DNA of 64,000 bases from Erythrobacter sp. (GTDB taxonomy: Bacteria; Pseudomonadota; Alphaproteobacteria; Sphingomonadales; Sphingomonadaceae): the NCBI GenBank assembly GCA_024642335.1, contig JAHEBH010000006.1, positions 1 through 64,000 on the forward strand. The letters run 5' to 3'. Positions within the stretch are counted from its first letter, which is position 1. Each line of letters starts with the position of its first letter. The notes beneath the pieces are model-generated. The model saw only the letters and a list, made by a program, of their open reading frames with translations, searched no databases and was not told the origin of the DNA. Made by a program: the position numbers and the translations under genes. Shown piece by piece: positions 35,908 to 47,015 of the stretch.

Positions 35908-36933
35908 TCAGCTTTGCAGGAAGAGGCTGAATTCGCGCAGCAGTTCGAAACTGCGCATTTCGACCAGGCCCAGCTTGTCCGCACGCATGCCGGCGCGGTC
36001 CTGCATCATGCGCGTCGCCGCAAGCCTGACCGGCTCGGGCATGCCGTAGGCGCTCGCAAGCACGTCTGGCTGCTTTTCCAGCGGGCCATCGAACAGGAAG
36101 TCCATTTCGCGCGGATGCCAGCTGAAACCAAGGAACACGAGGCGTCGCGAACCGGAGACCGCTTTCCTGAGGCCGGTGACATAGTCCTTGTGCTTCATGC
36201 GTTCGGATGCGGTGTCCACCACAGGAACCACGCTGTGAACCACTTCGGCAGCAAGATCGCCCCATTCGGCGGCCGGCAATTCATCCGGCTCCCATGGCAG
36301 GCGCCCTACACTCCCGAGAGGATGGGCGATGTTCAGCTTGTCACCGACCAGCGCCCGGGCCTCCTTCAAGGTCATGCCGAAAGCCGTGGCCATCATGAAC
36401 GGCAGGAAATGCTCAAGCGAACGATCGCGGCTGAAATTCACGATGGCCAGGTTATCGAGACACTTGCCTGCCTGGTCGCGCGGAACTCCGGCGGTCACCA
36501 GCTTGCCGAACTGGTACAGCCAGTTCTCCGTGCCCCGCATGGGAAGGCCCCCATCGTGCTCGACCTTGCGCTGCAGGGGCGAGCGGGCCTCAGCCACAAG
36601 CGTGAACTGGGCAATTGCAAGCTTTGCCACGGCAAGGGCGTGCGGGTCATGTGCGTATTGCTCCATCACGCAATCGAATGAGTCAGCGATGCGCCCCGAA
36701 GTGCGGATGCGTTCGGCAGCCGCCATCATGTCCATCGGATCGACCTTGATCTTCTTTGCATGGGCTTCAATCAGCTTGGCAAAGGTCGACATGTCGTCGG
36801 TCTGCAAATCCGACCCCAATCGAGCGAAATCAAGAGCTTGCAATATCCTTCCCAGCAGGTCCACGCTGCCCGGAAGGTCAAGTTCCACACCCGCCCCACT
36901 TCCGATAACAAGCGTGGTCTTGGTCCTGATCAT
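35908..36933 (-). CDS. Stand-alone SIR2-like superfamily protein
   Basis: The product is 341 aa. The N-terminus TLVIGSGAGVELDLPGSVDLL matches the GxGxSxxxGLP-type nucleotide-binding loop of SIR2-like proteins seen in bacteria. The region IVNFSRDRSLEHFLPFMM corresponds to their usual Asn-Tyr-Asp segment. The C-terminus LVFLGFSWHPREMDFL is another family hallmark. By eye the usual Asn before the Asp appears to be replaced by Ser, so NAD hydrolysis is uncertain. No transmembrane or second effector domain is seen. SIR2-like modules are often in antiviral systems, but this one sits among housekeeping genes (gor, pgi). Confidence 0.72.
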   Translation of the reverse strand: MIRTKTTLVIGSGAGVELDLPGSVDLLGRILQALDFARLGSDLQTDDMSTFAKLIEAHAKKIKVDPMDMMAAAERIRTSGRIADSFDCVMEQYAHDPHALAVAKLAIAQFTLVAEARSPLQRKVEHDGGLPMRGTENWLYQFGKLVTAGVPRDQAGKCLDNLAIVNFSRDRSLEHFLPFMMATAFGMTLKEARALVGDKLNIAHPLGSVGRLPWEPDELPAAEWGDLAAEVVHSVVPVVDTASERMKHKDYVTGLRKAVSGSRRLVFLGFSWHPREMDFLFDGPLEKQPDVLASAYGMPEPVRLAATRMMQDRAGMRADKLGLVEMRSFELLREFSLFLQS

Positions 36934-37019
36934 CCCGTCTACGTCCCTGGAAAGCGCTAGATTCGAAGCTACGGGCTAGGCGCTCGTGGTTAAGATTTGC
37001 CTAGGACTACAACGCAACC

Positions 37020-38552
37020 TTAATGGGAAAGGCCAGCCGCCTTCAGCAGTGCTGCCGTGCTTGGGTCGAATTTCACTCCGCCCGCCTCGATATCCTTGGC
37101 CATCTTCTTGCCCAGTTCGACCCCGAACTGGTCGAAGGGATTGATGCCCATCAGCACGGCATTGGCGAAGGTGCGGTGTTCGTGGAAGGCGATCAGCGCG
37201 CCCAGCGTCGCTGGATCGAGATCGTCGCACAGGATCGTTGCGCTGGGCCGGTCTCCGGGGAATGCTCGCGCAGGATCCTTGCCGTCCGCACTCATGTTGC
37301 CGCCGGCCATCAATGCTGCGCCCTGCGCGAAGCAATTGGTCAGCAGGATACGGTGGTGTGCCGGGTCGAGCATGTCGCCCGGCGCGATGCTGGCGATGAA
37401 ATCGACCGGAACCAGATTGGTCCCCTGGTGAAGCAGCTGGAATACTGCGTGCTGTGCATCGGTGCCTACCCCGCCCCATGTGATCGGCGCCGTGGGGAAA
37501 TCGACCGGATCGCCGTGGGCCGTCACGCTCTTGCCGTTCGATTCCATTTCCAGCTGCTGGAGGTAATCGGGCAGCAGGCCCAGGCGCTCGTCATAGCAGA
37601 ACAGCGCACGCGTCTGGCATCCCCGGATGCGGGTGTAATACTGGTCTGCAAACGCCGCGCGCAGCGGAAGATTGGCGCGCCCGTCGGTATCGCGGAAATG
37701 CACGTCCATCGTTGCGGCACCGGCCAGCAAGGATTCGAAATCTTCCCAGCCAATAGCGATGGCGATGGGAAATCCGATCGAGGACCATAGCGAGTACCGC
37801 CCGCCCACACTTTCCGCAAAAGGCAGGATGCGCGTCTCGTCCACGCCCCAGTCCACGGCCTTCTCAGGCGCAGCGGTAAGCGCAATGACACGGCCAGCGG
37901 GGTCGGCAACGCCGTTCTGCTCGAGCCATGTGAGCGCGCTGGCGGCATTGGTCATGGTCTCGATCGTAGTGAAGGTCTTGGAAGCAACCGCAACCAGCGT
38001 GGTCTCAGGGTCGCAAGCGGCGAAAGCCTCCTCCAGCGCAACACCATCGATATTGGATACGACGTGCACGTCGACCAGCGCATTCTCGCGCGCCAGCGCA
38101 TCGACCGCCAGAGCCGGGCCCAGTGCCGAACCGCCGATCCCGATGTGGATGAGGTGCTTCACATTACCCAGCTCTCCTTCATGGATGGCCTCAACCAGGA
38201 ATTGCATCCGGGCGCGCAAAGCCGCGGCCTCCTCCACGCTCGTTTCCCTGCCCACACCGCGCAGCGCCGAATGTTCTGCCGCCCGGCCTTCGGTCGGATT
38301 GACCACTTCGCCAGCGAACAGCTTGCGGCGCATTTCGGTGAATTCGCAAGCCTCGGCCAGTTCCTCGAATGCGTCGATGCGGGCGTCCGTCAGATGCGTT
38401 TTCGACCAGTCGAACAAGATGCCGACTTCTCCCAGCTCGATCCGGGCGGAGAGCTTGTCCACCCGCTGCGGATCGCCGGCAAACAGCTCGATCAGGCTCT
38501 GATCTTTTTGCGAGGATAGTTTCGTCCAGACATTGTCGCGCGCGGTGGTCAA
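37020..38552 (-). CDS. pgi: Glucose-6-phosphate isomerase
   Basis: The product is 510 aa. It interconverts glucose-6-phosphate and fructose-6-phosphate. The signature GGRYSLWSSIGFPIAIAIG is the sugar-phosphate isomerase pattern, and the C-terminal FDQFGVELGKKMAKDI carries the catalytic Lys. The start is a TTG (MTTARDNVWTKL) with GAGGAG about 8 nt upstream; no ATG lies between it and the conserved region. It is divergent from lepB. With Entner-Doudoroff metabolism common in sphingomonads, Pgi mainly serves the fructose-6-P branch here (established for the group, not shown here). Confidence 0.96.
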   Translation of the reverse strand: MTTARDNVWTKLSSQKDQSLIELFAGDPQRVDKLSARIELGEVGILFDWSKTHLTDARIDAFEELAEACEFTEMRRKLFAGEVVNPTEGRAAEHSALRGVGRETSVEEAAALRARMQFLVEAIHEGELGNVKHLIHIGIGGSALGPALAVDALARENALVDVHVVSNIDGVALEEAFAACDPETTLVAVASKTFTTIETMTNAASALTWLEQNGVADPAGRVIALTAAPEKAVDWGVDETRILPFAESVGGRYSLWSSIGFPIAIAIGWEDFESLLAGAATMDVHFRDTDGRANLPLRAAFADQYYTRIRGCQTRALFCYDERLGLLPDYLQQLEMESNGKSVTAHGDPVDFPTAPITWGGVGTDAQHAVFQLLHQGTNLVPVDFIASIAPGDMLDPAHHRILLTNCFAQGAALMAGGNMSADGKDPARAFPGDRPSATILCDDLDPATLGALIAFHEHRTFANAVLMGINPFDQFGVELGKKMAKDIEAGGVKFDPSTAALLKAAGLSH

Positions 38553-38605
38553 ATGGGGTGCTCCTCATTGGGGATTCGTCTTGTGGGCTAGGCGCTTGGT
38601 CGATC

Positions 38606-38621
38606 ATTGCAAGCCTGCAAT
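38606..38621. promoter_or_regulatory. Short palindrome in the pgi-lepB divergent region
   Basis: ATTGCA-AGCC-TGCAAT is a perfect 6-bp inverted repeat, 48 bp upstream of the lepB ATG and 53 bp upstream of the pgi start. It could be a regulator site. Chance is not excluded. Confidence 0.25.
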
Positions 38622-38669
38622 CGCCATTTTTCTTGACCTTGGCGGCGGGCCACAACAAGACCGCGCACC

Positions 38670-39467
38670 ATGAGTGACAAACCCGAGAAAAAAGAGAGCC
38701 TGGGCAGCTTTGCCGTCTTCTGCCTGAAGCTTGCCGTGATCGTGCTGATCTTCCGCAGCTTCGTCTTCACCAGCTTCAATATACCTAGCGAGAGCATGAT
38801 GCCGCGCCTGCTGGTGGGTGATTATCTCTTCGCCGCCAAGTGGCCCTATGGCTATTCTTCGCGTTCGCTGCCGTTCAATGCGCCGCTGATACCCGGGCGC
38901 ATCTTCGGCAGTACGCCCGAGCGCGGCGACATCGTGATCTTCGAGCACCCGATCGACGGAACAGACTATATCAAGCGGGTCATCGGCCTGCCGGGCGACC
39001 AGGTGCAGATGATCAACGGCGTGCTGCACATCAATGGCGAACAGGTGACGAAGACAAGGGTTGACGACCTTGTCGTTCCCATTCGCCCTGAAGGTCGCTG
39101 CGCACGTGCCGAATTCGTCCAGCAGGTGGGCGAAGGCGGCTTTGCCTGCGTCTATCCGCAGTTCGAAGAGGTGCTGCCCAGCGGCGTCACCTACAACGTG
39201 CTCGATTTCGGGCTGGATGCGCAAGACAATACCATGCCCGTGATTGTCCCCGCTGGACGCCTGTTCCTGATGGGCGACAATCGCGACAACTCACTCGACA
39301 GCCGTTTCCCTGCCGAGCCCGGTCGCGGAATCGGCCTGGTACCGGAAGAGAATGTCATCGCCCGGGCCAGCTTCATGTACTTCTCGACCGACGGCAACGC
39401 GGAATGGATCAAGCCCTGGACCTGGTTCACCGCCGCGCGCTGGGGTCGCATCGGTCGGGGCATATGA
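38670..39467 (+). CDS. lepB: Signal peptidase I
   Basis: The product is 265 aa. It removes signal peptides from exported proteins. One N-terminal membrane helix (FAVFCLKLAVIVLIFRSFVF) precedes the Ser-Lys dyad: Ser in FNIPSESMMPRLLVGDYLF and Lys in GTDYIKRVIGLPGDQ. The C-terminal MGDNRDNSLDSR motif is intact. It heads the lepB-rnc-era operon; its TGA overlaps the rnc ATG (ATGA). This order is conserved across many proteobacteria. Confidence 0.97.
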   Translation: MSDKPEKKESLGSFAVFCLKLAVIVLIFRSFVFTSFNIPSESMMPRLLVGDYLFAAKWPYGYSSRSLPFNAPLIPGRIFGSTPERGDIVIFEHPIDGTDYIKRVIGLPGDQVQMINGVLHINGEQVTKTRVDDLVVPIRPEGRCARAEFVQQVGEGGFACVYPQFEEVLPSGVTYNVLDFGLDAQDNTMPVIVPAGRLFLMGDNRDNSLDSRFPAEPGRGIGLVPEENVIARASFMYFSTDGNAEWIKPWTWFTAARWGRIGRGI

Positions 39468-40135
39468 GCAAGCTTGAACCGGCAACAAGGCAATGGCTGG
39501 AAGGTCTGGGCTTCGCGATTGGTGAAGAAGCGCCGTGGTTCGAAGCCCTGACGCATGGCAGCACCGGAGATGCTCGCGATTACGAACGGCTCGAGTTCCT
39601 GGGTGACCGTGTATTGGGACTGACGATCGCAGACTGGCTCTTCCACCGCCACAATGGTGACGAGGGCAAGCTGGCGCAGCGGCTTAACGCGCTTGTCAGC
39701 AGGCAAAGTTGCGCTGACCATGCGCGCGAAATCGGTGTTCCCGGCCACGTCCGCCTGGGCAAGCAGGCACGCGATGATGGGGCCGCCGAAAGCGACAATG
39801 TGCTGGGCGATATCATGGAAGCCTTGCTTGGCGCTGCCTTCATCGAAATGGGGTTTGACGCCACGCGCGAGATTATCCGTGCCATCTGGACCGATGCAAT
39901 AGAGGGGGAAGCTGGCCGCTCCAAGCATCCCAAGAGCGCGCTGCAGGAATGGGCCGCAGGAAACCAGCGCAGACCACCGCAATACGAGGTGGTCGAGCGT
40001 TCCGGACCCGATCACGCCGCTCGCTTTACGGTGCGCGTGAGCGTACACAATGTTGGCGAGGTGGAAGCCACGGCCACCAGCAAACGCGACGCGGAATCGC
40101 AAGCCGCGCAGCTGTTCATGGAGAAATTCGGGTGA
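39464..40135 (+). CDS. rnc: Ribonuclease III
   Basis: The product is 223 aa. It cuts double-stranded RNA, processing rRNA precursors and mRNAs. The N-terminal endonuclease signature is YERLEFLGDRVLGLTIADWL, and the catalytic DIMEALLGAAFIEMG follows. The double-stranded RNA binding domain occupies about residues 150-223 (PKSALQEWAAGNQ...). I chose ATG 39464, overlapping the lepB stop; the ORF-track start adds 20 residues from lepB. Its own stop overlaps the era GTG. Confidence 0.97.
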   Translation: MSKLEPATRQWLEGLGFAIGEEAPWFEALTHGSTGDARDYERLEFLGDRVLGLTIADWLFHRHNGDEGKLAQRLNALVSRQSCADHAREIGVPGHVRLGKQARDDGAAESDNVLGDIMEALLGAAFIEMGFDATREIIRAIWTDAIEGEAGRSKHPKSALQEWAAGNQRRPPQYEVVERSGPDHAARFTVRVSVHNVGEVEATATSKRDAESQAAQLFMEKFG

Positions 40136-41037
40136 CGCAGACAGACCAGACGCATTGTGGCCTCGTCGCCGTTATCGGCGCGCCCAACGCGGGCAAGTCG
40201 ACTCTGGTCAACCAGCTTGTCGGACAGAAGGTCGCCATCACCAGCGCCAAAGCGCAGACCACGCGCGCACGTTTGCTGGGCATCGCGCTGCATGGGGCAA
40301 CGCAGATCATACTGGTAGACACGCCGGGCATCTTCGAGCCGAAGCGCAGGCTCGACCGCGCCATGGTCAGTGCCGCATGGGAAGGTGCGCAGGAAGCCGA
40401 TGCCGTGCTGCTGGTGGTCGATCCGGTCAAGCAGCGCCGCCACGAACTGATGCCCTTGCTGGAAGCACTCAGGAATCGTCGCGAGCGCAAGATGCTGGTG
40501 CTCAACAAGGTCGATGTCAGCGCCAAGGAGAAGCTGCTCGAACTGGCGCAGGAATTCACCGCGCTCGTCGATTTTTCGGAAGTGTTCTTCGTCTCGGCCC
40601 TCTCCGGCGACGGTGTGCCTGAATTGATGGACAGGCTGGCCGAACTCATGCCCGAAGGACCGTGGCTCTACCCCGAAGACCAGGTGTCCGACGCCTCGGA
40701 ACGCTTGCTCGCCGCGGAAGTCACGCGCGAACAACTCTACCAGCAGCTGCATGACGAACTACCGTATGACAGCGCCGTGCGGCACGAGAGCTATACCGAA
40801 CGCAAGGACGGCAGCGTGGAAATCCGCCAGCAGATCGTCATCGCGCGCGACAGCCAGAAGAGCATCGTTCTGGGCAAGGGCGGCAGCCGGATCAAGGCCA
40901 TCGGCGAGGCAGCGCGCAAGGAACTGTCCGATATCCTCGGTGTGCCAGTGCACCTCTTCCTGCATGTGAAGGTGGAAGAGAACTGGGCCGAAAAGCGCGA
41001 TATCTACGAAGAAATGGGCCTCGACTGGGTGAAGTGA
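40132..41037 (+). CDS. era: GTPase Era
   Basis: The product is 301 aa. It binds 16S rRNA and helps 30S subunit maturation. G1 is GAPNAGKSTL, G3 is DTPG and G4 is NKVD. The C-terminal KH domain contains VLGKGGSRIKAIGEAARKEL. I chose GTG 40132 (VTQTDQTHCG), whose GTGA overlaps the rnc stop; the ORF-track start lies 61 codons inside rnc. Its stop abuts the stop of the convergent MFS gene with no gap. Confidence 0.97.
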   Translation: MTQTDQTHCGLVAVIGAPNAGKSTLVNQLVGQKVAITSAKAQTTRARLLGIALHGATQIILVDTPGIFEPKRRLDRAMVSAAWEGAQEADAVLLVVDPVKQRRHELMPLLEALRNRRERKMLVLNKVDVSAKEKLLELAQEFTALVDFSEVFFVSALSGDGVPELMDRLAELMPEGPWLYPEDQVSDASERLLAAEVTREQLYQQLHDELPYDSAVRHESYTERKDGSVEIRQQIVIARDSQKSIVLGKGGSRIKAIGEAARKELSDILGVPVHLFLHVKVEENWAEKRDIYEEMGLDWVK

Positions 41038-42426
41038 CTAGGAAGGCCTGGCTTCGCGGAAGTGGTAACGCGTCAGGCTGCACAGCATCGCCACCACACA
41101 CAGCGCGCAGGACACCAGCAACGGTGCCGGCCCCATGCCCAGACTCCCGGCAAGCAGCATGCCGACGGCGACCGCGCCAAAGGCCTGGCCAAGCAGGCGC
41201 GCCGTCGACTGCAATCCACCGGCGGCGGCTGCCCTGTCCCTTGGCGCGCGGCCGATCAGCAAGCGCGTGTTGGGCGCAAAAAACAGGCCGAATCCCAGCG
41301 CGGTGAAGGCAAGCCGCAAGGCAATGCCGGTCTCTCCCGGGTCATCGGACATGAAGGCCAGCGACAGCAAGCCCGCAATGGTGATCGCCATGCCGGTCAC
41401 GCCCAGCTTGGTCGCCGCAATCCTGTCGCTCAGCCATCCGGAAAGGGGCGAGACGACCAGCATGGTCATGGGAAAGGGCAGAAGCAGCATGCCCACTGTC
41501 TGCGGATCGTATCCCATCACCTCCTGCATCCGGAATGGCAGCGACAGCATCATGCAGGCGGCGGCGATGAAGCTCGCCATGCTAGCCAGTGCCGAAAGGC
41601 CGATAACCGGTCTGGAGAGCAGGTCCACCGGGAGAACCGGCGCGGGATTGGCCCGCTCGCGGCGCACAAGCAGGACGACCGAAACAAATCCGGCGAGAAG
41701 GATCGCGCCCCCTGCAATTGCCTGGCCATGAGTCGCCACCTGCAAGCCGCCGATAACCAGCAGCATGCAGAGTGCGCTCCAGGCGGAACCGATCCAGTCG
41801 CTCGGCCGTTCGCGCGGTTCGGGCGTGGGCAAGGCCTGCCCCAGCAGCAATGAAACGATGGCAAGCGGTGCTGCAGCCACGAAGACCCACTGCCAGTCGA
41901 AATGTCCGACGATGTAGCCGCCCAGTGTAGGTGCCAGCGCGCTTGAACTTGCCACGATGACGCTGTTCACACCCAAGCCCGTCCCTAGCCGGTTGGCGGG
42001 ATATATCTGCCGCAACATGGCCGCCGATACGCTCAGCGCCATGGCAGCGCCGGTAGCCTGCAGGGCGCGCAGCAGCAACAGCACGGGCAGGTCCTCGGCA
42101 ATCAGGCACAGGGCAGAGGCGAGCATGAACAGCATTTGCCCGTACTGGTAGAGGCGGCGGTGCCCCATCCGGTCACCCAGGCTGGAGAATGGCAGCAGCA
42201 GCATTACCAGCACCAGCTGGTAGACTGTCACCACATTGGTCACCACGGAGTTGGAGACCCCGAGGTCGCGGGCGATCGTGGGTAGCGCCACATTGGCTAT
42301 CGCCCCGTCGAGCACCAGCAGAGAGGTGCCGAAACTGATCGCGGCGATCGCCCACAAGCGCCGCGGCCTCGGCAGGCCGGGATGTTCATGTATCTGGTCA
42401 GCTGTGGAGGTTGCGGCCCGACTCAT
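41038..42426 (-). CDS. MFS transporter, DHA2-type multidrug efflux pump family
   Basis: The product is 462 aa with about 14 hydrophobic segments, as expected for the 14-helix DHA2 family (QacA/EmrB type). Motif VLDGAIANVALPTIARDLGVS near the first helix and the loop motif LGDRMGHRRLYQYGQ are typical. It probably exports drugs or amphipathic metabolites by proton antiport; the substrate is unknown. No TolC- or EmrA-like partner lies nearby. Transcription may follow the response regulator gene 69 bp upstream. Confidence 0.9.
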   Translation of the reverse strand: MSRAATSTADQIHEHPGLPRPRRLWAIAAISFGTSLLVLDGAIANVALPTIARDLGVSNSVVTNVVTVYQLVLVMLLLPFSSLGDRMGHRRLYQYGQMLFMLASALCLIAEDLPVLLLLRALQATGAAMALSVSAAMLRQIYPANRLGTGLGVNSVIVASSSALAPTLGGYIVGHFDWQWVFVAAAPLAIVSLLLGQALPTPEPRERPSDWIGSAWSALCMLLVIGGLQVATHGQAIAGGAILLAGFVSVVLLVRRERANPAPVLPVDLLSRPVIGLSALASMASFIAAACMMLSLPFRMQEVMGYDPQTVGMLLLPFPMTMLVVSPLSGWLSDRIAATKLGVTGMAITIAGLLSLAFMSDDPGETGIALRLAFTALGFGLFFAPNTRLLIGRAPRDRAAAAGGLQSTARLLGQAFGAVAVGMLLAGSLGMGPAPLLVSCALCVVAMLCSLTRYHFREARPS

Positions 42427-42495
42427 GCCTGTCCGATGCGCCTGAAATCTCCAACCATCAACCCCAAGCGGCGATTGACCGCTATGAAAGGGAGT

Positions 42496-42879
42496 CTAGC
42501 GGGCGCCAAGCTTCGCCAGTTTGGCGCGCAGGGCATCCTCACCGAAGGGTTTGACGATGTAATCGTCAGCGCCGGCATCGATGCCGCGATGGATATCGGT
42601 CACCTCGCCCTTCTGCGTGCAGAAGACCACGGTCGGAATCTTGGAAGCCCGCACAGCGCGCAAGGCGGTGACGAATTCGATGCCGCTCATGACGGGCATC
42701 TCCCAGTCGGTCAGAATCAAGTCCGGCATGTCGTGCTTGCAACGGGCAAGTCCTTCTTCGCCGTTCTCGGCCTCGACCACGCGATAGCCGAGACTCATGG
42801 CGATCTTCTTGGAGATCTTGCGCACAACACGACTGTCATCGACAATGAGGCAGGTCTTTCCACTAGCTGCCTCAGCCAT
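42496..42879 (-). CDS. Single-domain response regulator (CheY-like receiver)
   Basis: From the internal ATG (MAEAASGKTCLIVDDSR) the product is 127 aa, a receiver domain alone. The acidic pocket is VDD near residue 14, the phospho-acceptor Asp is in DLILTDWEMPVMSG, the switch Thr/Ser is in VVFCTQKG and the Lys is in DYIVKPFG. No DNA-binding or enzyme output is present. The open frame continues upstream for about 85 more codons (see the next feature), so the true start is uncertain. No cognate kinase is adjacent. It could take part in cell-cycle or motility signalling. Confidence 0.85.
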   Translation of the reverse strand: MAEAASGKTCLIVDDSRVVRKISKKIAMSLGYRVVEAENGEEGLARCKHDMPDLILTDWEMPVMSGIEFVTALRAVRASKIPTVVFCTQKGEVTDIHRGIDAGADDYIVKPFGEDALRAKLAKLGAR

Positions 42880-43134
42880 GTATTCAGCACGCCTGGCTTT
42901 CGCCTGACGGACGATTGCATCGGTTCCTGTTTCCGCAGGATCAGGCGACCTTCCGGCGGGAGGGCGATACTCCGGCCCACCGGAAAATCCATGCTCATCG
43001 TCAATTTCTTCGGGCGCGAGCGGATCTCCCAAGCCCGGATGACGTTCCCGGCTTGCTTCGGCCAGCTTGTCTGCCAGCGTCTTGGCTCCACCCCCATAGG
43101 ACTGACCACTGGGGCCGGTGCTGCGTTTGATCAG
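42880..43134 (-). other. Open in-frame N-terminal extension of the response regulator, lacking ATG/GTG
   Basis: The response regulator frame stays open through this stretch and its translation looks protein-like (ACIDIC segment LAPEEIDDEHG, helix-like AKTLADKLAEASRE). The first ATG/GTG/TTG is a TTG at 43032. At 43134 a CTG overlaps the upstream gene's TGA as CTGA, mirroring the ATGA/GTGA junctions elsewhere. It may be a CTG start, a frameshifted fusion or non-coding. Confidence 0.4.
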
Positions 43135-43502
43135 ATTCCTAATGACGCATACCCCCGGTGGATCTCTTCGGATTCTTCCTCAAATTCCTCATCAGATTCT
43201 ACTTCGAAGTCCTCATCGAAATCGTCTTCCAGAAGTTCTGAAGCAGCGAAGTCATCACCGTTCGCCGGCAATTCCTGTCCGGCCTCGTCATCGGAAGTTA
43301 TCCGGACGTGGATGTAGGGGACCCACAGATCGCCGAAATCGGCCTTCTGGTACCACACGTCCAGCACATCGAAGCTGGCCCACATGCCGTCGGGCCCGCG
43401 CAAGCGCAGGCCCTCCCCGATGCGCGGCACCGCTGCAAAGCGGATCCGCTCTTGCGACTGGTTGGTTTCATTCTGAACTTCGATTTCTATCACGCGACGC
43501 AC
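43131..43502 (-). CDS. Hypothetical protein with acidic C-terminal tail
   Basis: The product is 123 aa. A basic-to-neutral N-terminal region of about 70 residues (MRRVIEIEVQNETNQSQER... DVLDVWYQKADFG) is followed by a very acidic tail (DDFDEDFEVESDEEFEEESEE). No signal peptide or membrane helix is present. I do not recognise a family. Its stop overlaps the possible CTG start of the response regulator frame, so the two may be functionally linked. A TTGGTAA direct repeat lies about 40 bp upstream. Confidence 0.65.
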   Translation of the reverse strand: MRRVIEIEVQNETNQSQERIRFAAVPRIGEGLRLRGPDGMWASFDVLDVWYQKADFGDLWVPYIHVRITSDDEAGQELPANGDDFAASELLEDDFDEDFEVESDEEFEEESEEIHRGYASLGI

Positions 43503-43650
43503 CCTCGACTTGGGAGCAATCTTAAGGGCCAGTGTTTACCAAATTACCAACGATGCGCAGTGAACTATCTACCCATTGAAATGGTAAAGAAAAACACTGC
43601 AAACGAGCTACGCGGAGGCACACTGTCAGGCCGTTTTCCGTTCACCTTAC

Positions 43651-46176
<2,526 letters not shown>

Positions 46177-46290
46177 GATCTGAAAAGCGTCGTCCCTACA
46201 CGTGTACGTACGCGCGAGGGTGAATCGCGCCGGGCTGTTTCGTCAAGCCGTCCGTCCGCCGAAATCGTCAGCCGGACGTCATGATCGGCA

Positions 46291-46962
46291 TCAGTCGAAG
46301 GTGTCGGCAGCGTCGTGCGCTGCCACGATCAGTCCGAACAGTACGACCTCGAAGGCGGCGAAGATCACCGTCATGACAGCGCCAGAGACCTGCGACACGG
46401 CCATTCCGAGGAACGATTCCCGACCGAACGTGAACGGTGCGCCGATCGATATGGCAAGGAAGATGATCGCCAGCGCAAGTCCGGCAACGATAATCGGAAA
46501 CTCGTTGCCTCTCGTGCGGTCCCAGCTTTGACTGAGCGATTCCATCACTCCGCCACCTCGACTAAGGAATAGCGGCCGCGCCAGGCTCCAGCGGGCCATC
46601 ACGAACAGGCCCGGCAGGATCAGGACGACAAACGCAAGGCCCACGCCGAGTGTGTACAGGATGGACAGTCCGAAGAAAGGGACCAGGTGCCCGCCATCAC
46701 CCTGCCCCATAAGACCGGATTTCTTCAGCAGGGTGCGGATCAGTGCGTAGTTCACGATGGTACTGACCAGTATGCTTGCCACGGCCAGGCCCACCTGCTG
46801 CAATGCAGCGGTCCTGCTGAGACCCACATATGCCATGCCGGAAGTGAGCGCCCCGAGGACGATGATGTAGATCAAGGCAGTTGCCCAGTTCTTTTCGAGA
46901 ACGTCGAGTGTCTTGTTGATCAGGCGCCCGGCCTTGAGTTCGCGTGCTGCAACCGCAACCAT
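46291..46962 (-). CDS. Predicted multi-pass membrane protein
   Basis: The product is 223 aa with about five or six hydrophobic segments and a short cytoplasmic N-terminus (MVAVAARELKAGRLINKTLDVLEKNW). The layout resembles the membrane domain of glycerophosphodiesterase-like or YIP1-like proteins, but I cannot assign a family. I chose the ATG at 46962 with AGGA 8 nt upstream; the ORF-track start overlaps dprA. It lies 53 bp downstream of dprA and 114 bp upstream of topA on the same strand. Confidence 0.72.
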   Translation of the reverse strand: MVAVAARELKAGRLINKTLDVLEKNWATALIYIIVLGALTSGMAYVGLSRTAALQQVGLAVASILVSTIVNYALIRTLLKKSGLMGQGDGGHLVPFFGLSILYTLGVGLAFVVLILPGLFVMARWSLARPLFLSRGGGVMESLSQSWDRTRGNEFPIIVAGLALAIIFLAISIGAPFTFGRESFLGMAVSQVSGAVMTVIFAAFEVVLFGLIVAAHDAADTFD

Positions 46963-47015
46963 TTCAAATTCCTCCCAAACGTCCCGCGCGCATCCTCCCC
47001 CGATCGCTCGGGGAG

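Noticed and set aside
36986-37020. CtrA-like TTAA motifs upstream of the SIR2-like gene
   Set aside because: The spacing and second half-site do not match TTAA-N7-TTAA.
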